A stretch of DNA of 64,000 nt, taken from contig CAZJTZ010000011.1 of the NCBI GenBank assembly GCA_964549105.1, positions 40,377 to 104,376 on the forward strand. The letters run 5' to 3'. Source of the DNA: Hydrogenedens sp964549105. GTDB lineage: Bacteria; Hydrogenedentota; Hydrogenedentia; Hydrogenedentales; Hydrogenedentaceae. Position 1 is the stretch's first letter, and each line of letters starts with the position of its first letter. Of this stretch, positions 35,259-43,764 are shown one piece after another. The notes beneath the pieces were generated by a model that saw nothing but the letters and a program-made list of their open reading frames with translations, did no database searches and was not told the DNA's origin. The translations under genes and the position numbers were made by a program.

Positions 35259-36734
35259 TTAGGGTACAACTTTGACCTGCCCTATTGTGTATCTTTTAGC
35301 ACCATCATTATTAGTCAAAGGCAAGTGTATCTCGGGGGTTCCTATTTGAGAACCGACTGAAATTGAAACGGTATATGCCCCTTCTTTTAATAAAAATGGA
35401 AGCAAGAAAGATACTTTCCGTTCTATGGGTTTCACTTCATCTGGAAGCCCAATAGGTAACTGCTTGACATTAAAATCTTCATCAGTGAAAACGGCGACTA
35501 TTCCTCCTTTTTCATCTCTCCATGTAATTATAGGATAAGCATCCTGATAGCATGGAGCCACACCTTTATTAGCCCATGTATAGTTTATTTCCCATTTTTT
35601 ATCTGAAATTTTGGCGATTTTTTGCCATTCTATTTTAGTAGGTATAAGCCGATAGCCTAATCTAATATTAATTTTGTTAATCAATCCTTTATTCTCTTGA
35701 AGAAATTCTCTGGGCCACCAATGTATGGACACATAACTTGCATGATAATCTTCAACTGCTTGCAAATATTTACTACCATCTTGCCAGTGTCCTCTGTCTT
35801 TTGATGGACCGTAATGTTCGCTTTCTAAAATCACAGGCTTATTCTTCCAAAACTCCTGGGCAAGTCTTGCACTTAAATATACATTTTCCCCGCCTTGCAC
35901 AAGAATGCTATCATCGCGAAGGGTCAATCCTTTTTCTTTAGCGTAATTGAGTATCCCTTGTTGTTCTGGTTTAAGTTCAGTAATTTTCTGCCCATTGGTT
36001 ATTAAGTCGTCGTTCAAGGCGATTATAGTATTTTTAAAGTGTTTTAGGTGTAAATCTATATGCTTTTTAATTGTTTCTATTGAAATGGGTTTTTGGGTAG
36101 AGTGCCAGGTATGTCCTTCTCCCCATACTCCTAAAGAACCTATATCAATAAAATCAATGCTCGGATTTCCATCATATCTTCTTGCAAGTGCCTCTAAAAA
36201 ATGGTCTAACTTTTCTAAAAATACAGGGTCATTAAAATCAGGTTCCCAATATGTCCCATTCTCTTTGATTCCCTGTGAAGGCTCAAAAAAGTATCCTTTA
36301 GCACCTGCGTTATTAACCCATTGAGGAGTTGCCCAGGAAACAGGCGTCTCGCTGCAAGTAATTCGCAGAGCAATTCGTTTACCCTTAGCAATCCATCTCT
36401 GGGCAGGTGTATCTAAAACAGACCAATTAAACTGACCCTCTTCAGGTTCTAAGAATGACCATGCAATTCTTAAATAAATGACTGAGAGACCGGGAAAATC
36501 ATCTATCGTATCCGAAGGTTCTAATCTTGTGCCATAAGCATTGGGAGAATTATCGTAAAAATGCAATACCCAACCCATATCCGGGTTAACAAGAGGTTCT
36601 CCAGTGTCCTCTGGATATACAGTATCCCACTCCAATATTTCAGAAAAAGTATTATATGAAAAGAGAATTAATATTATTAACACCCATATTGTAGTTTTTG
36701 TAAAAATACTGTATTTTTCAATAAGTTTTGTCAT
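35259..36734 (-). CDS. Secreted DUF4832-type, glycoside-hydrolase-like protein
   Basis: 491 residues. A hydrophobic N-terminal segment (about 13-31) is a signal or anchor. Residues 45-360 look like a TIM barrel resembling GH42/beta-agarase-like enzymes, with candidate acids in GSLGVWGEGH and VILESEHYGP. The C-terminal 120 residues are a beta-sandwich (RLGYRLIPTKIEW onward) matching my memory of DUF4832. It lies inside the hydrogenase operon, 49 bp after hndB and 71 bp before hndC, same strand. No link to hydrogen metabolism is known to me. Confidence is good that it is a real gene, moderate for the family. Confidence 0.7.
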   Translation of the reverse strand: MTKLIEKYSIFTKTTIWVLIILILFSYNTFSEILEWDTVYPEDTGEPLVNPDMGWVLHFYDNSPNAYGTRLEPSDTIDDFPGLSVIYLRIAWSFLEPEEGQFNWSVLDTPAQRWIAKGKRIALRITCSETPVSWATPQWVNNAGAKGYFFEPSQGIKENGTYWEPDFNDPVFLEKLDHFLEALARRYDGNPSIDFIDIGSLGVWGEGHTWHSTQKPISIETIKKHIDLHLKHFKNTIIALNDDLITNGQKITELKPEQQGILNYAKEKGLTLRDDSILVQGGENVYLSARLAQEFWKNKPVILESEHYGPSKDRGHWQDGSKYLQAVEDYHASYVSIHWWPREFLQENKGLINKINIRLGYRLIPTKIEWQKIAKISDKKWEINYTWANKGVAPCYQDAYPIITWRDEKGGIVAVFTDEDFNVKQLPIGLPDEVKPIERKVSFLLPFLLKEGAYTVSISVGSQIGTPEIHLPLTNNDGAKRYTIGQVKVVP

Positions 36735-36783
36735 TCGTTCATAATTTCTCTATAAATTCTATTTATGCAAAAGAAATAGAATC

Positions 36784-37158
36784 TTATTCTGATATTAAGT
36801 ATTCCATAACAGGTTTCCCTGACAGGATATGTTGTTGGACAATGACTTTTATTTTTTCAATACTCAACTTTCCATATCGGTATTCGTCCCCTGAGGATTT
36901 CTGAACAATTGTAATCATCGGCTCGCGGTCACAAAGACCTGCACAACCTGACTGTCGAACGGTAACATTTGTTATCCCTTGTGAAGAAAGCTCAGCAACG
37001 AGATTTTTTAATACATCTCTTGCACCTGCTGCAATGCCACATGTACCCATGTGTACTGTAATTACCCAATCTTTTTCTGAACTACGAAGGTCAATGGCTT
37101 CTCGTGCTTTTTCTCGCAAAGCATTTAGGTCTTCGGGAGAACGAATAATCTCTGCCAT
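36784..37158 (-). CDS. hndB: HndB-type small hydrogenase subunit
   Basis: 124 residues, thioredoxin-like ferredoxin fold. The motif HMGTCGIAAGARDV, then SGCAGLCDREP, identifies HndB, the 12-kDa subunit of NADP-reducing hydrogenase. Only three cysteines (40, 72, 76) are present where a [2Fe-2S] site needs four ligands; His36 aligns near the missing Cys. Role in the complex is unclear, probably electron transfer or structural. AAGGAGA ribosome site. 14 bp after hndA. Confidence 0.88.
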   Translation of the reverse strand: MAEIIRSPEDLNALREKAREAIDLRSSEKDWVITVHMGTCGIAAGARDVLKNLVAELSSQGITNVTVRQSGCAGLCDREPMITIVQKSSGDEYRYGKLSIEKIKVIVQQHILSGKPVMEYLISE

Positions 37159-37172
37159 AGGATTTCTCCTTA

Positions 37173-37703
37173 TTATTTAGTTGTTTTTTGCTCTATATTT
37201 CTATCTATATATTGGTCAAGAAGACTTTGTATCTTTGCAGGTTTTACTCGTTGATGCACTTCATTATCTATCATAACAGCAGGGGCAAGCCCACATGCAC
37301 CGAAACAGCGAGCCACATCTAAAGAGAACATACGGTCCTGTGTCGTCTCGCCGACATCAATCTTTAACTTGTCTTTAATTGCAGTAAGGACTTGCTTACC
37401 ACCTCGCACATAGCAAGCCGTCCCTAAACAAACACGAATTGTATGCTTACCACGGGGTTGCGTTGAAAAGAAGGAATAAAAAGATACAACACCAGCAACC
37501 TCACTATAGGGTTTGTTGAGACCCAAACTAATCTTTTTAAGAGCAGACTCAGGCAAATAGCTAAACATGGCTTGTGCAATTTGTAAAATGGGTATAAGTG
37601 CACCGGGTTTGTCTCGATACTCTGCAATCACCTCGTCAAGACGAGCAAGCAACTCTTCTTCCGTTGCTTCTTCCTCGCACACATGCTTTGCTTCTTCATT
37701 CAT
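37173..37703 (-). CDS. hndA: HndA/NuoE-like [2Fe-2S] hydrogenase subunit
   Basis: 176 residues. Helical N-terminal part (PGALIPILQIAQAMFSYLPE), then a thioredoxin-like [2Fe-2S] domain with Cys-X4-Cys in CLGTACYVRGG and Cys-X3-Cys in CFGACGLAPAVMID. Equivalent to NuoE and HydC of bifurcating hydrogenases, it partners HndC (NuoF). First structural gene after rex (28 bp). Confidence 0.95.
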   Translation of the reverse strand: MNEEAKHVCEEEATEEELLARLDEVIAEYRDKPGALIPILQIAQAMFSYLPESALKKISLGLNKPYSEVAGVVSFYSFFSTQPRGKHTIRVCLGTACYVRGGKQVLTAIKDKLKIDVGETTQDRMFSLDVARCFGACGLAPAVMIDNEVHQRVKPAKIQSLLDQYIDRNIEQKTTK

Positions 37704-37731
37704 ACAGTTTCTCCTATAAAATAGAGTTATA

Positions 37732-38427
37732 TTATTGATTAGTTGTTAGCGTCTCATTTTCATCTTCAATGAGTCCGCTTTCTGTTTTCTTATTTTTTTC
37801 CTGTTCATAATATTTCATTTTTCTTGCAAAAAATGCTACTTTCTCAAATGTAGCAGAGAGGTCCACATGTTCCACAAACACATAATCAGGCGATTTAACA
37901 CGCAAAGGTGAAAAGTTCAGTAATCCCCGAATACCTGACTGAACTAACTGGTTACAGACATTTTGAGCACCATCTCCCGGAATGGCAATAATACCTACAA
38001 TACTCTTTGTTTCATCTATAATTTTTTTTAATTCTGACATAGCATAACATTTACAACCGTGGTATGTTTGCCCTATTTTGTTTGGGTCTTTATCGAAAGC
38101 GGCGCGAATAGATAATTGTCTCCAACGACCTGCAAAATTTGCTAATAGAGCAAGCCCTAAATGCCCCACCCCTACTAAAACAGCACTTTGAGATGAAGGT
38201 GAATCTAAAAAATTTGCGATACTTTCGAGTAAAGGACGAATTTTATACCCACTATTAGGGACGCCTGAATATCCCAATTGCATAAAGTCCCTTCTAACTT
38301 GCGCAGGTGTTACATGTAGTAGACCTGCAAGATCGTAAGACATAATAGTTTCTTTTCCCTCAACCCATAATTGTTGCAATACTCGTCTATATAGACTTAA
38401 TCTTTCAACCGTTTTTTCTGAAACCAT
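37732..38427 (-). CDS. rex: Redox-sensing transcriptional repressor Rex
   Basis: 231 residues. N-terminal winged helix with ERLSLYRRVL and the recognition region TPAQVRRDFMQLGYSG, then a Rossmann domain with LVGVGHLGLALL that binds NADH/NAD+. C-terminal helix for domain-swapped dimerisation. Rex leaves DNA when NADH is high, so it would derepress the hydrogenase operon under reducing conditions. It heads the operon and a Rex-like site lies 58 bp before its ATG, implying autoregulation. Confidence 0.96.
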   Translation of the reverse strand: MVSEKTVERLSLYRRVLQQLWVEGKETIMSYDLAGLLHVTPAQVRRDFMQLGYSGVPNSGYKIRPLLESIANFLDSPSSQSAVLVGVGHLGLALLANFAGRWRQLSIRAAFDKDPNKIGQTYHGCKCYAMSELKKIIDETKSIVGIIAIPGDGAQNVCNQLVQSGIRGLLNFSPLRVKSPDYVFVEHVDLSATFEKVAFFARKMKYYEQEKNKKTESGLIEDENETLTTNQ

Positions 38428-38485
38428 TTTAATTTCTTTATTTATAAAATTATGAACAAATTTATTTACTTACAGGTAAGTATAA

Positions 38486-38503
38486 TTGTGAATTTATTAA
38501 CAA
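38486..38503. promoter_or_regulatory. Rex operator
   Basis: TTGTGAA-TTTA-TTAACAA matches the Rex consensus TTGTGAA-N4-TTCACAA at 13 of 14 fixed positions (C to A in the right arm). On the minus strand TATACT follows immediately, as expected for an operator overlapping the rex-hnd promoter. Confidence 0.75.
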
Positions 38504-38587
38504 ATTCTATTAAATTATAGCATGACTTTTTTTGAATGTCAAATAAGATTTTTACCTTAATATTTATAATATACTTTATACTTTCTT

Positions 38588-38627
38588 ATATTTTTATATT
38601 TTTATATTTTTATATTTTTATGTTCTT
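38588..38627. repeat. Short A+T tandem repeat
   Basis: Four to five near-exact copies of an 8-base unit (ATTTTTAT) in the 343-bp region between the divergent rex and SGNH genes. The rest of that region holds the Rex site and the promoter of the SGNH gene. Likely simple-sequence DNA. Confidence 0.7.
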
Positions 38628-38679
38628 ATATTCCCAATATTCCTAATATTTTAAAAAGTGAACTTACTTAAACTTTTAA

Positions 38680-38708
38680 TTGACTTTTATATTTAGTTAT
38701 TATATAAT
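38680..38708 (+). promoter_or_regulatory. Strong sigma70-type promoter of the SGNH gene
   Basis: TTGACT (38680-38685) and a perfect TATAAT (38703-38708) at 17-bp spacing, 62 bp before the ATG. An AAGGAGATAGG ribosome site precedes the start codon. Confidence 0.7.
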
Positions 38709-38770
38709 TGAATAGGTTTAATTGATTTTTTTATTTCAATGCTATTTATTAATTATTAAGGAGATAGGAA

Positions 38771-40993
38771 ATGAGGTCCAGAGTTTTTAATTATTTTTTG
38801 TGTATATGTTTGTTAGGATTGATTTTACTTAACAGTTTTCCTGCTTTGGCACAGGAAGAGGTCCCGCGTGTGTTATTGGTAGGTGATAGTTGGACGGGTT
38901 TTATGTGGGCTCTTAGAACTTTCAAAGGGATTTTTTTGGAAACCCCGGGTTTGGAGAACATTAGAGAAGTGGGCAATAGAACGGCTATTATGGGTGCGCG
39001 TGCTTATGAGTTTTACCCTGATGAATATAATTATAACCAAAATATTGTAGAAGATTTACAAAAATATCCTACAATTGACATGGTAGTAATGACTATCGGG
39101 GGGAATGATTTTTTGCGTGGAGTGCCAGGATTTTCAAGATGGAAATGTGACATGCTTAATAATCCTGCAGATGAAACGGCTTTATTTAATAACATAATCG
39201 GCGATGTTGAAGGGATTGTGGATTTAATTCTTTCTGTTAGACCTGACATAAGAGTAGCCTTATGTAGTTATACTTTTACGGGGAGAGAACGGGATGACTG
39301 GTGTGATGTTTGTGAGCAGCAAAATGCTTTTGTTCGTTTTGAACAGGCTAAGAAGGCTATTGCAGATAGTAAAGACCGTGTGTATTATGTTCACAATTTT
39401 GGATTAATGCAATATCATTTTGGCACAGTTGATTTGCCACCCCATCAAGTTCCTTATCCCGGCGGTTATCCAGATTATGACCCTTTCCCTGGTGGCGACC
39501 CATGTCAATTAGTTAATCCGATAGCCTTATTTGATGGAGATATTCATTTATCACCAGACGGTTACAAAATAGTAGCTCAGAGATGTATGTCTGAATTTCT
39601 TAATCTCTGGTTAGATTACCCAAAGGTTTACAGAATAAATCTTGTTTCCTCTAACTCAAACAGTGCTGTATATCAGGTAACTTTTAGTGAACCTGTTATG
39701 AATGTAGATGTGAGTGATTTTCAGGCAAAAGATAGTTTGTCCAATCCACTTTCTATTGTATCAGTGCAAAATATTGATGATAAAAATTATCAGGTTACGG
39801 TTAATATGGAAGGTGCTGCTGATGGGCAGATTACCTTTGGCGTAGTTGATAATGATTCTATAACAGATACTACTGGTAAATTGTTAGGTGGGCCTGGGAC
39901 AGGCAATCATGAGGGTAATGGTGATTTCTGGTATAATGGTGTAAACTGGGAATACCATGATTTTGTGAAACAACCTGACCAGGAAATTATAGCAGGGATG
40001 TGGTATTTACATGAAAATTTAAGTGCTTATTATGTTCTATTAGGAGAAGAGGCAGCAGGTTTATCATTCAGTCCAGAAGTATGTGATATAAATGGTGGAC
40101 AAATTGCTATTGAGCCAGAGGTTGTTATTTCAGGAAACGGTATGCTGGATTCTTTAGAATTTTTACTTATTACTGAATGCTACAATAATCCAGACATTGA
40201 TTTTACTGCCAGTGGAGGAGTTAGTCATCAAATTGCATTAGATACATACGACCATAATATACAAAAGATGATTGCAGACTGTGGCGGAGAAACTGGAATA
40301 ATTTATACTGTTTTTTACGGTTTGCCCCAGATACTAGCAGGGTTTATGACTTTGGGAGATGCAAATTCAAAAATGATTCCTCTGGTTCTTTCCATAGCGG
40401 CTCAAGCAATAGACCCAAGCCTTAATATTCGTGTAAATATCATAAACCCAACTGACTATCAAATTTTACCTCAATATTTTGGACCTGATGGCGACGCAGA
40501 TGGCGACGGTTGGAGTAATAAAAAGGAATATCAATATTTTGTTAAAGAGGGAATGAGTTTTGAAGACAAGAAACAAGCATATATTAATGCTGCACTAAAT
40601 CCTTCTGTATATCCGGGTTCGGATTGTGAGCAGTGTCAGTCTTCCTCGTCCTTAGGTGGTATATTTAAAGTAGGTTCAGATATTTGTTTGAGAGTTCCAG
40701 AGCCAGTAGCCGTAGATTCTCTGTTTACCTGGTCAAAGGCAAATGACAATTTAGAGGAAAGAGGGTTAAATACTCATTGTAGGTCGTTGTGGATTCCCAA
40801 TGCACAAATTGAAGATTCTGGCGTTTATATATGTGAGTATGATAATGGACAAGAAAAAGCAATTGTAACTCATGAGTTCCATGTAACTGTTGCAAATCAA
40901 CTACCAGCAAGTTCTATCGGCTTATTTATTTTACTTGCGGGTATCATAGCATTTACTTCTGCTTATTATATTAAGAAACAACATGCAAGTTAG
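38771..40993 (+). CDS. Secreted SGNH/GDSL hydrolase-like protein with Ig-like domain and C-terminal anchor
   Basis: 740 residues. Signal peptide (about 1-27), then an SGNH hydrolase domain: block I GDSW, block III GGNDF, and block V DIHLSPDGY with Asp and His of the triad. It is followed by a beta-rich segment (about 290-370), a region of unknown fold, an EF-hand-like loop (DGDADGDGWSNKKEY) and an Ig-like domain (about 620-705). The end is LPASS, a hydrophobic stretch and a basic tail (KKQHAS), the shape of a protein-sorting tail. Likely a cell-surface esterase or deacylase. Strong promoter and ribosome site. Confidence 0.8.
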   Translation: MRSRVFNYFLCICLLGLILLNSFPALAQEEVPRVLLVGDSWTGFMWALRTFKGIFLETPGLENIREVGNRTAIMGARAYEFYPDEYNYNQNIVEDLQKYPTIDMVVMTIGGNDFLRGVPGFSRWKCDMLNNPADETALFNNIIGDVEGIVDLILSVRPDIRVALCSYTFTGRERDDWCDVCEQQNAFVRFEQAKKAIADSKDRVYYVHNFGLMQYHFGTVDLPPHQVPYPGGYPDYDPFPGGDPCQLVNPIALFDGDIHLSPDGYKIVAQRCMSEFLNLWLDYPKVYRINLVSSNSNSAVYQVTFSEPVMNVDVSDFQAKDSLSNPLSIVSVQNIDDKNYQVTVNMEGAADGQITFGVVDNDSITDTTGKLLGGPGTGNHEGNGDFWYNGVNWEYHDFVKQPDQEIIAGMWYLHENLSAYYVLLGEEAAGLSFSPEVCDINGGQIAIEPEVVISGNGMLDSLEFLLITECYNNPDIDFTASGGVSHQIALDTYDHNIQKMIADCGGETGIIYTVFYGLPQILAGFMTLGDANSKMIPLVLSIAAQAIDPSLNIRVNIINPTDYQILPQYFGPDGDADGDGWSNKKEYQYFVKEGMSFEDKKQAYINAALNPSVYPGSDCEQCQSSSSLGGIFKVGSDICLRVPEPVAVDSLFTWSKANDNLEERGLNTHCRSLWIPNAQIEDSGVYICEYDNGQEKAIVTHEFHVTVANQLPASSIGLFILLAGIIAFTSAYYIKKQHAS

Positions 40994-41191
40994 GCAATAA
41001 AAGAAACAGATAAAAAATACGATTATATGTTTTTTATTTATTGCTATAGATGTGGGAGATTAACCTCTAATTTTCTACAAATTAAGTAATATGTAGAGAA
41101 ATCTGAAAAATGTTTTTTAGTTATTACAACAATTTAATATAGAAGAATAGTAAAGCTTTTAATTTATTTTTTTAAAGAAGTGGGTATGAAT

Positions 41192-41225
41192 AAACTCTCC
41201 CTCCTTTGCGGAAGGGGGAGAGTTT
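41192..41225 (+). terminator. Rho-independent-type hairpin
   Basis: AAACTCTCCC (41192-41201) pairs with GGGAGAGTTT (41216-41225), followed by T residues. It lies about 200 bp after the SGNH stop. A similar stem recurs at 42013-42047. Confidence 0.6.
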
Positions 41226-41292
41226 TTATTCTTCTCCTATGCTGAATAAATTGCATTCGAGAATATATTCTGGATAAACCATGTATGGGGGT

Positions 41293-41591
41293 TGTAGGGA
41301 AACATAAACATCTTGCCCGCAAAAAAACATCGAACACAGAAGGTAAATATTCAAAGGAATTTTGTAGGGGCGTATAGCCATACACCTTCTTTTTATTACC
41401 TTTTTAGCAAGGTAACAATGGAAAATAGTATTGTCTGTATAAGAAGGCAACTTGTAAGTGATTTTTAAAGGGTACCACAAACGTCCATGCTCTTAAAAAA
41501 ACTACAAAATTGGATATATGCACGCAATACTTCACCAGTCAGAGACATGGCTAATGCCTTTTCGCGGGCAAAATGCCCACGATACCCTACA
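41293..41591. repeat. Imperfect 28-bp inverted repeats flanking about 243 bp
   Basis: 41293-41320 (TGTAGGG ... CTTGCCCGC) and the reverse complement of 41564-41591 (TGTAGGG ... TTTGCCCGC) agree at 21 of 28 positions, with the ends best conserved. The right copy also holds a small hairpin GGGCA-AAA-TGCCC. Confidence 0.5.
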
Positions 41592-41767
41592 GAAACTTAC
41601 TGACAGTAGTCTCCCCTGTTCAATTTGGTTTTTAAAGGGGAGTTGCCACTCAGGTAAAGTTTTAAGAGGTATAACAACATCCTATATGCTATACCCTACA
41701 AACCTTGACATAGTTTTATATAGAAAATATTCTTGAATACAGTTATAAAAGGAAATCGAAAAAAACT

Positions 41768-41907
41768 GGGGCTGTCCAAAAACTCTATTCGAGCCAATTT
41801 TAGTGATTTAAAAACAAATAAATAAGAATGCAAGTAATCATATATCAACATAAAAAGACACTGATATTTTATGCAATATTTTAAAAAAGGACTTTTTAGA
41901 TAACCCC
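41768..41907. mobile_element. MITE-like or decayed IS remnant
   Basis: Starts GGGGCTGTCCAAAAACTC and ends with the reverse complement of GGGGTTATCTAAAAAGTC; the two 18-base ends match at 14 positions. Such GGGGCTGTC-type ends are common in IS families (IS1182/IS4-like, from memory). The 104 bp inside carries no gene. No clear target-site duplication. Confidence 0.5.
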
Positions 41908-42012
41908 TACAAAATACAATTATGTTGAATATACATATATTCTAAATAAAACATTACATAACTTAAAATTAAACACCAAAATCCCCTTTGCAGTTTAAAT
42001 ACGAGGAGATAA

Positions 42013-42047
42013 AAAACTCTCCCCTTCTAACAAATGGGGAGAGTTTT
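42013..42047. terminator. Bidirectional-type hairpin
   Basis: AAAACTCTCCCC (42013-42024) pairs perfectly with GGGGAGAGTTTT (42036-42047) around an 11-base loop; A-run on the left, T-rich on the right. It lies about 230 bp beyond the cytochrome gene's 3' end. Confidence 0.55.
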
Positions 42048-42078
42048 ATTATGATATCCCTAATAGGAATTCCTCTTT

Positions 42079-42105
42079 GTCATTTCGAGCAAAGCGAGAA
42101 ATCTT
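42079..42105. repeat. Dispersed-repeat-like motif GTCATTTCGAGC...GAGAAATCTT
   Basis: An imperfect palindrome (GTCATTTCGAGC AAA GCGAGAAATCTT) that I recognise as resembling short interspersed repeats found in many bacterial genomes. Only one copy is in this window. Confidence 0.45.
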
Positions 42106-42278
42106 TAAACCTCTTGCTGTCACAAACATATTTTTTTATTTAATACACTTTTTCTTGTTGTAAATAGACTCTTTTCAAACAAGTGGTAATGTGATTTTCT
42201 CTGATACTTTGACTAAGAACAGTAAACTAGTATACATTCTTTTATGTAGACCATATTTTACATCTATGTTCTATGTGC

Positions 42279-43661
42279 CTATTGCAGAAGTTTTCCCTGA
42301 TATTCGCCTGTTAGAGTTTTCAAAAATTTTGTAATTTTTTCTTCTTCTGTCTTTGGAATTTGTTTTCCGATTTGATACTTCAACATAATATTAACTACTT
42401 TCTGCAAATCGTCTGTCGAGCCATCGTGCAGATAGGGTTGTGTAACTGCGATGTTGCGAAGGAGGGGCACTTTAAATTTATGTTTGTCTTCTTCATTTTT
42501 GGTTACATTGAACCGCCCCATATCTGAATCGGTAATTTTACTACCTCTATCTTTAAAGTAGTCAGCCTTTAACCCCATCTTTTCATAAGACTGTCCACCC
42601 ATTGCCTTACCAACATGGCAGGTTGCACAACGATATTTTTTGAATAAGGTATACCCGTCTTTCTCCTCTTGTGTTAAAGCGTCTGCTTTACCTAATAGAA
42701 ATTGGTCGAAACGAGAATTGGGAGTTATAAGTGTCCGTTCAAATTCTGCAATGGCATTAGTAAAATTATCCTTATTATATCCAGAAGGATAAACAGCCTG
42801 AAACGCCTGAGTGAATTCTGTATCCTGTGTTAATTTTGATGTTACTTCTTCCCAGTTGGAAGCCATCTCAATTGGGTTATTAACAGGACCATCTGCTTGT
42901 TCTTCTAAATTTGCGGCTCTACCATCCCAGAACTGTACGAAATTAAATAGTGCGTTATATACAGTAGGGGCATTTATTCCACCAACTGCACCGCCTACAC
43001 CAACAGAAAACTGTTTACGGTCTACCCCACCTGTTGTAAGTTCATGACAACTATCACACGCTAAAGTGTTATCTTTTGATAATCTCTTATCATGAAAAAG
43101 TTTTTCGCCCAACTGGACTTTCTTCTCATCAATATCTACTTTCTGTGGTAAAGGTTGAACAACCTCTTCTTTTAAGGTATCAGGAATACCAGGCGTAGAA
43201 TAATTCTTTGCTCGTATAGTTTTCACCCAACTCAGAATTAAGTTCTGGTCTTCTTTTGAAAGCATGCTATCCCAATGGAGGGCTGTATATTTCAAAGGTG
43301 GCATCTCATTCATTAAAGTAGTAAATTCAATCTTTGCTAATGCCACTTCTGTAGGTGGTTTATTCTCGCCCGGAAATAATTCTTTTACCATATTCATATA
43401 GAACAAACCCAACTTAATATCGGCTTCTATCATTCCTTTAGCAATAGGAAAATTAGCATAGAAAGGAAGTTTATACTCTGTTGTATGGCAATTAACACAT
43501 TTCTTTTCAAGAATAGGAAGGACCTTTGCAAAAGTAGGGTCTTCCACTTGCCGGTCAGTAATCGTAGTCCCAACTGGGGGACCTACAATCAGATTAACAA
43601 TTGGAAACGCTAACGCTAAAATAATGAGAATGATAACTACCACAACAACATACTTCTTCAT
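42279..43661 (-). CDS. Tri-heme cytochrome c peroxidase-like protein
   Basis: 460 residues. N-terminal membrane anchor (about 4-26). Three CXXCH heme sites: Cys55-His59 in an N-terminal heme-binding domain, then Cys202-His206 and Cys345-His349 in a CcpA/MauG-type di-heme domain. Such enzymes reduce H2O2 in the periplasm; the extra heme domain may feed electrons. Predicted promoter TTGAAA-17-TATACT and an AAGGAG ribosome site upstream. Presence of an oxidative-stress enzyme in a hydrogenase-bearing organism fits defence of an anaerobe. Confidence 0.9.
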   Translation of the reverse strand: MKKYVVVVVIILIILALAFPIVNLIVGPPVGTTITDRQVEDPTFAKVLPILEKKCVNCHTTEYKLPFYANFPIAKGMIEADIKLGLFYMNMVKELFPGENKPPTEVALAKIEFTTLMNEMPPLKYTALHWDSMLSKEDQNLILSWVKTIRAKNYSTPGIPDTLKEEVVQPLPQKVDIDEKKVQLGEKLFHDKRLSKDNTLACDSCHELTTGGVDRKQFSVGVGGAVGGINAPTVYNALFNFVQFWDGRAANLEEQADGPVNNPIEMASNWEEVTSKLTQDTEFTQAFQAVYPSGYNKDNFTNAIAEFERTLITPNSRFDQFLLGKADALTQEEKDGYTLFKKYRCATCHVGKAMGGQSYEKMGLKADYFKDRGSKITDSDMGRFNVTKNEEDKHKFKVPLLRNIAVTQPYLHDGSTDDLQKVVNIMLKYQIGKQIPKTEEEKITKFLKTLTGEYQGKLLQ

Positions 43662-43707
43662 AACTCTGCTCCTTATTTAACTTTTTCCATTCCCTAATCC
43701 CTAAATT

Positions 43708-43736
43708 AGTATAATATATTACATTTTTATTTTCAA
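43708..43736 (-). promoter_or_regulatory. Promoter of the peroxidase gene
   Basis: On the minus strand TTGAAA (43736-43731) and TATACT (43713-43708) at 17-bp spacing, 47 bp before the ATG. Confidence 0.6.
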
Positions 43737-43764
43737 GTATTAATTTTTTTAATTGCATTATATT

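Larger units (their letters stand above)
40994..42278. other. 1.3-kb gene-free island with decayed repeats
   Basis: No coding frame here has a ribosome site or recognisable product. It contains three CTCCCC/GGGGAG-type hairpins, an inverted pair of 28-base repeats, a 140-bp element with IS-like ends and a short dispersed-repeat-like motif; the clearest are listed separately. It separates the convergent SGNH and cytochrome genes, the pattern of a repeat-collecting intergenic dump. Confidence 0.6.

Noticed and set aside
38588..38627. CRISPR-like repeats
   Set aside because: Eight-base A+T units without spacers; simple sequence.
41164..41736. Several 70-85-codon frames in the 41-kb island
   Set aside because: They read through hairpins and repeat sequence and lack ribosome sites and known motifs.
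40994..42278. tRNA or structured RNA gene
   Set aside because: No cloverleaf-like sequence; hairpins look like terminators.
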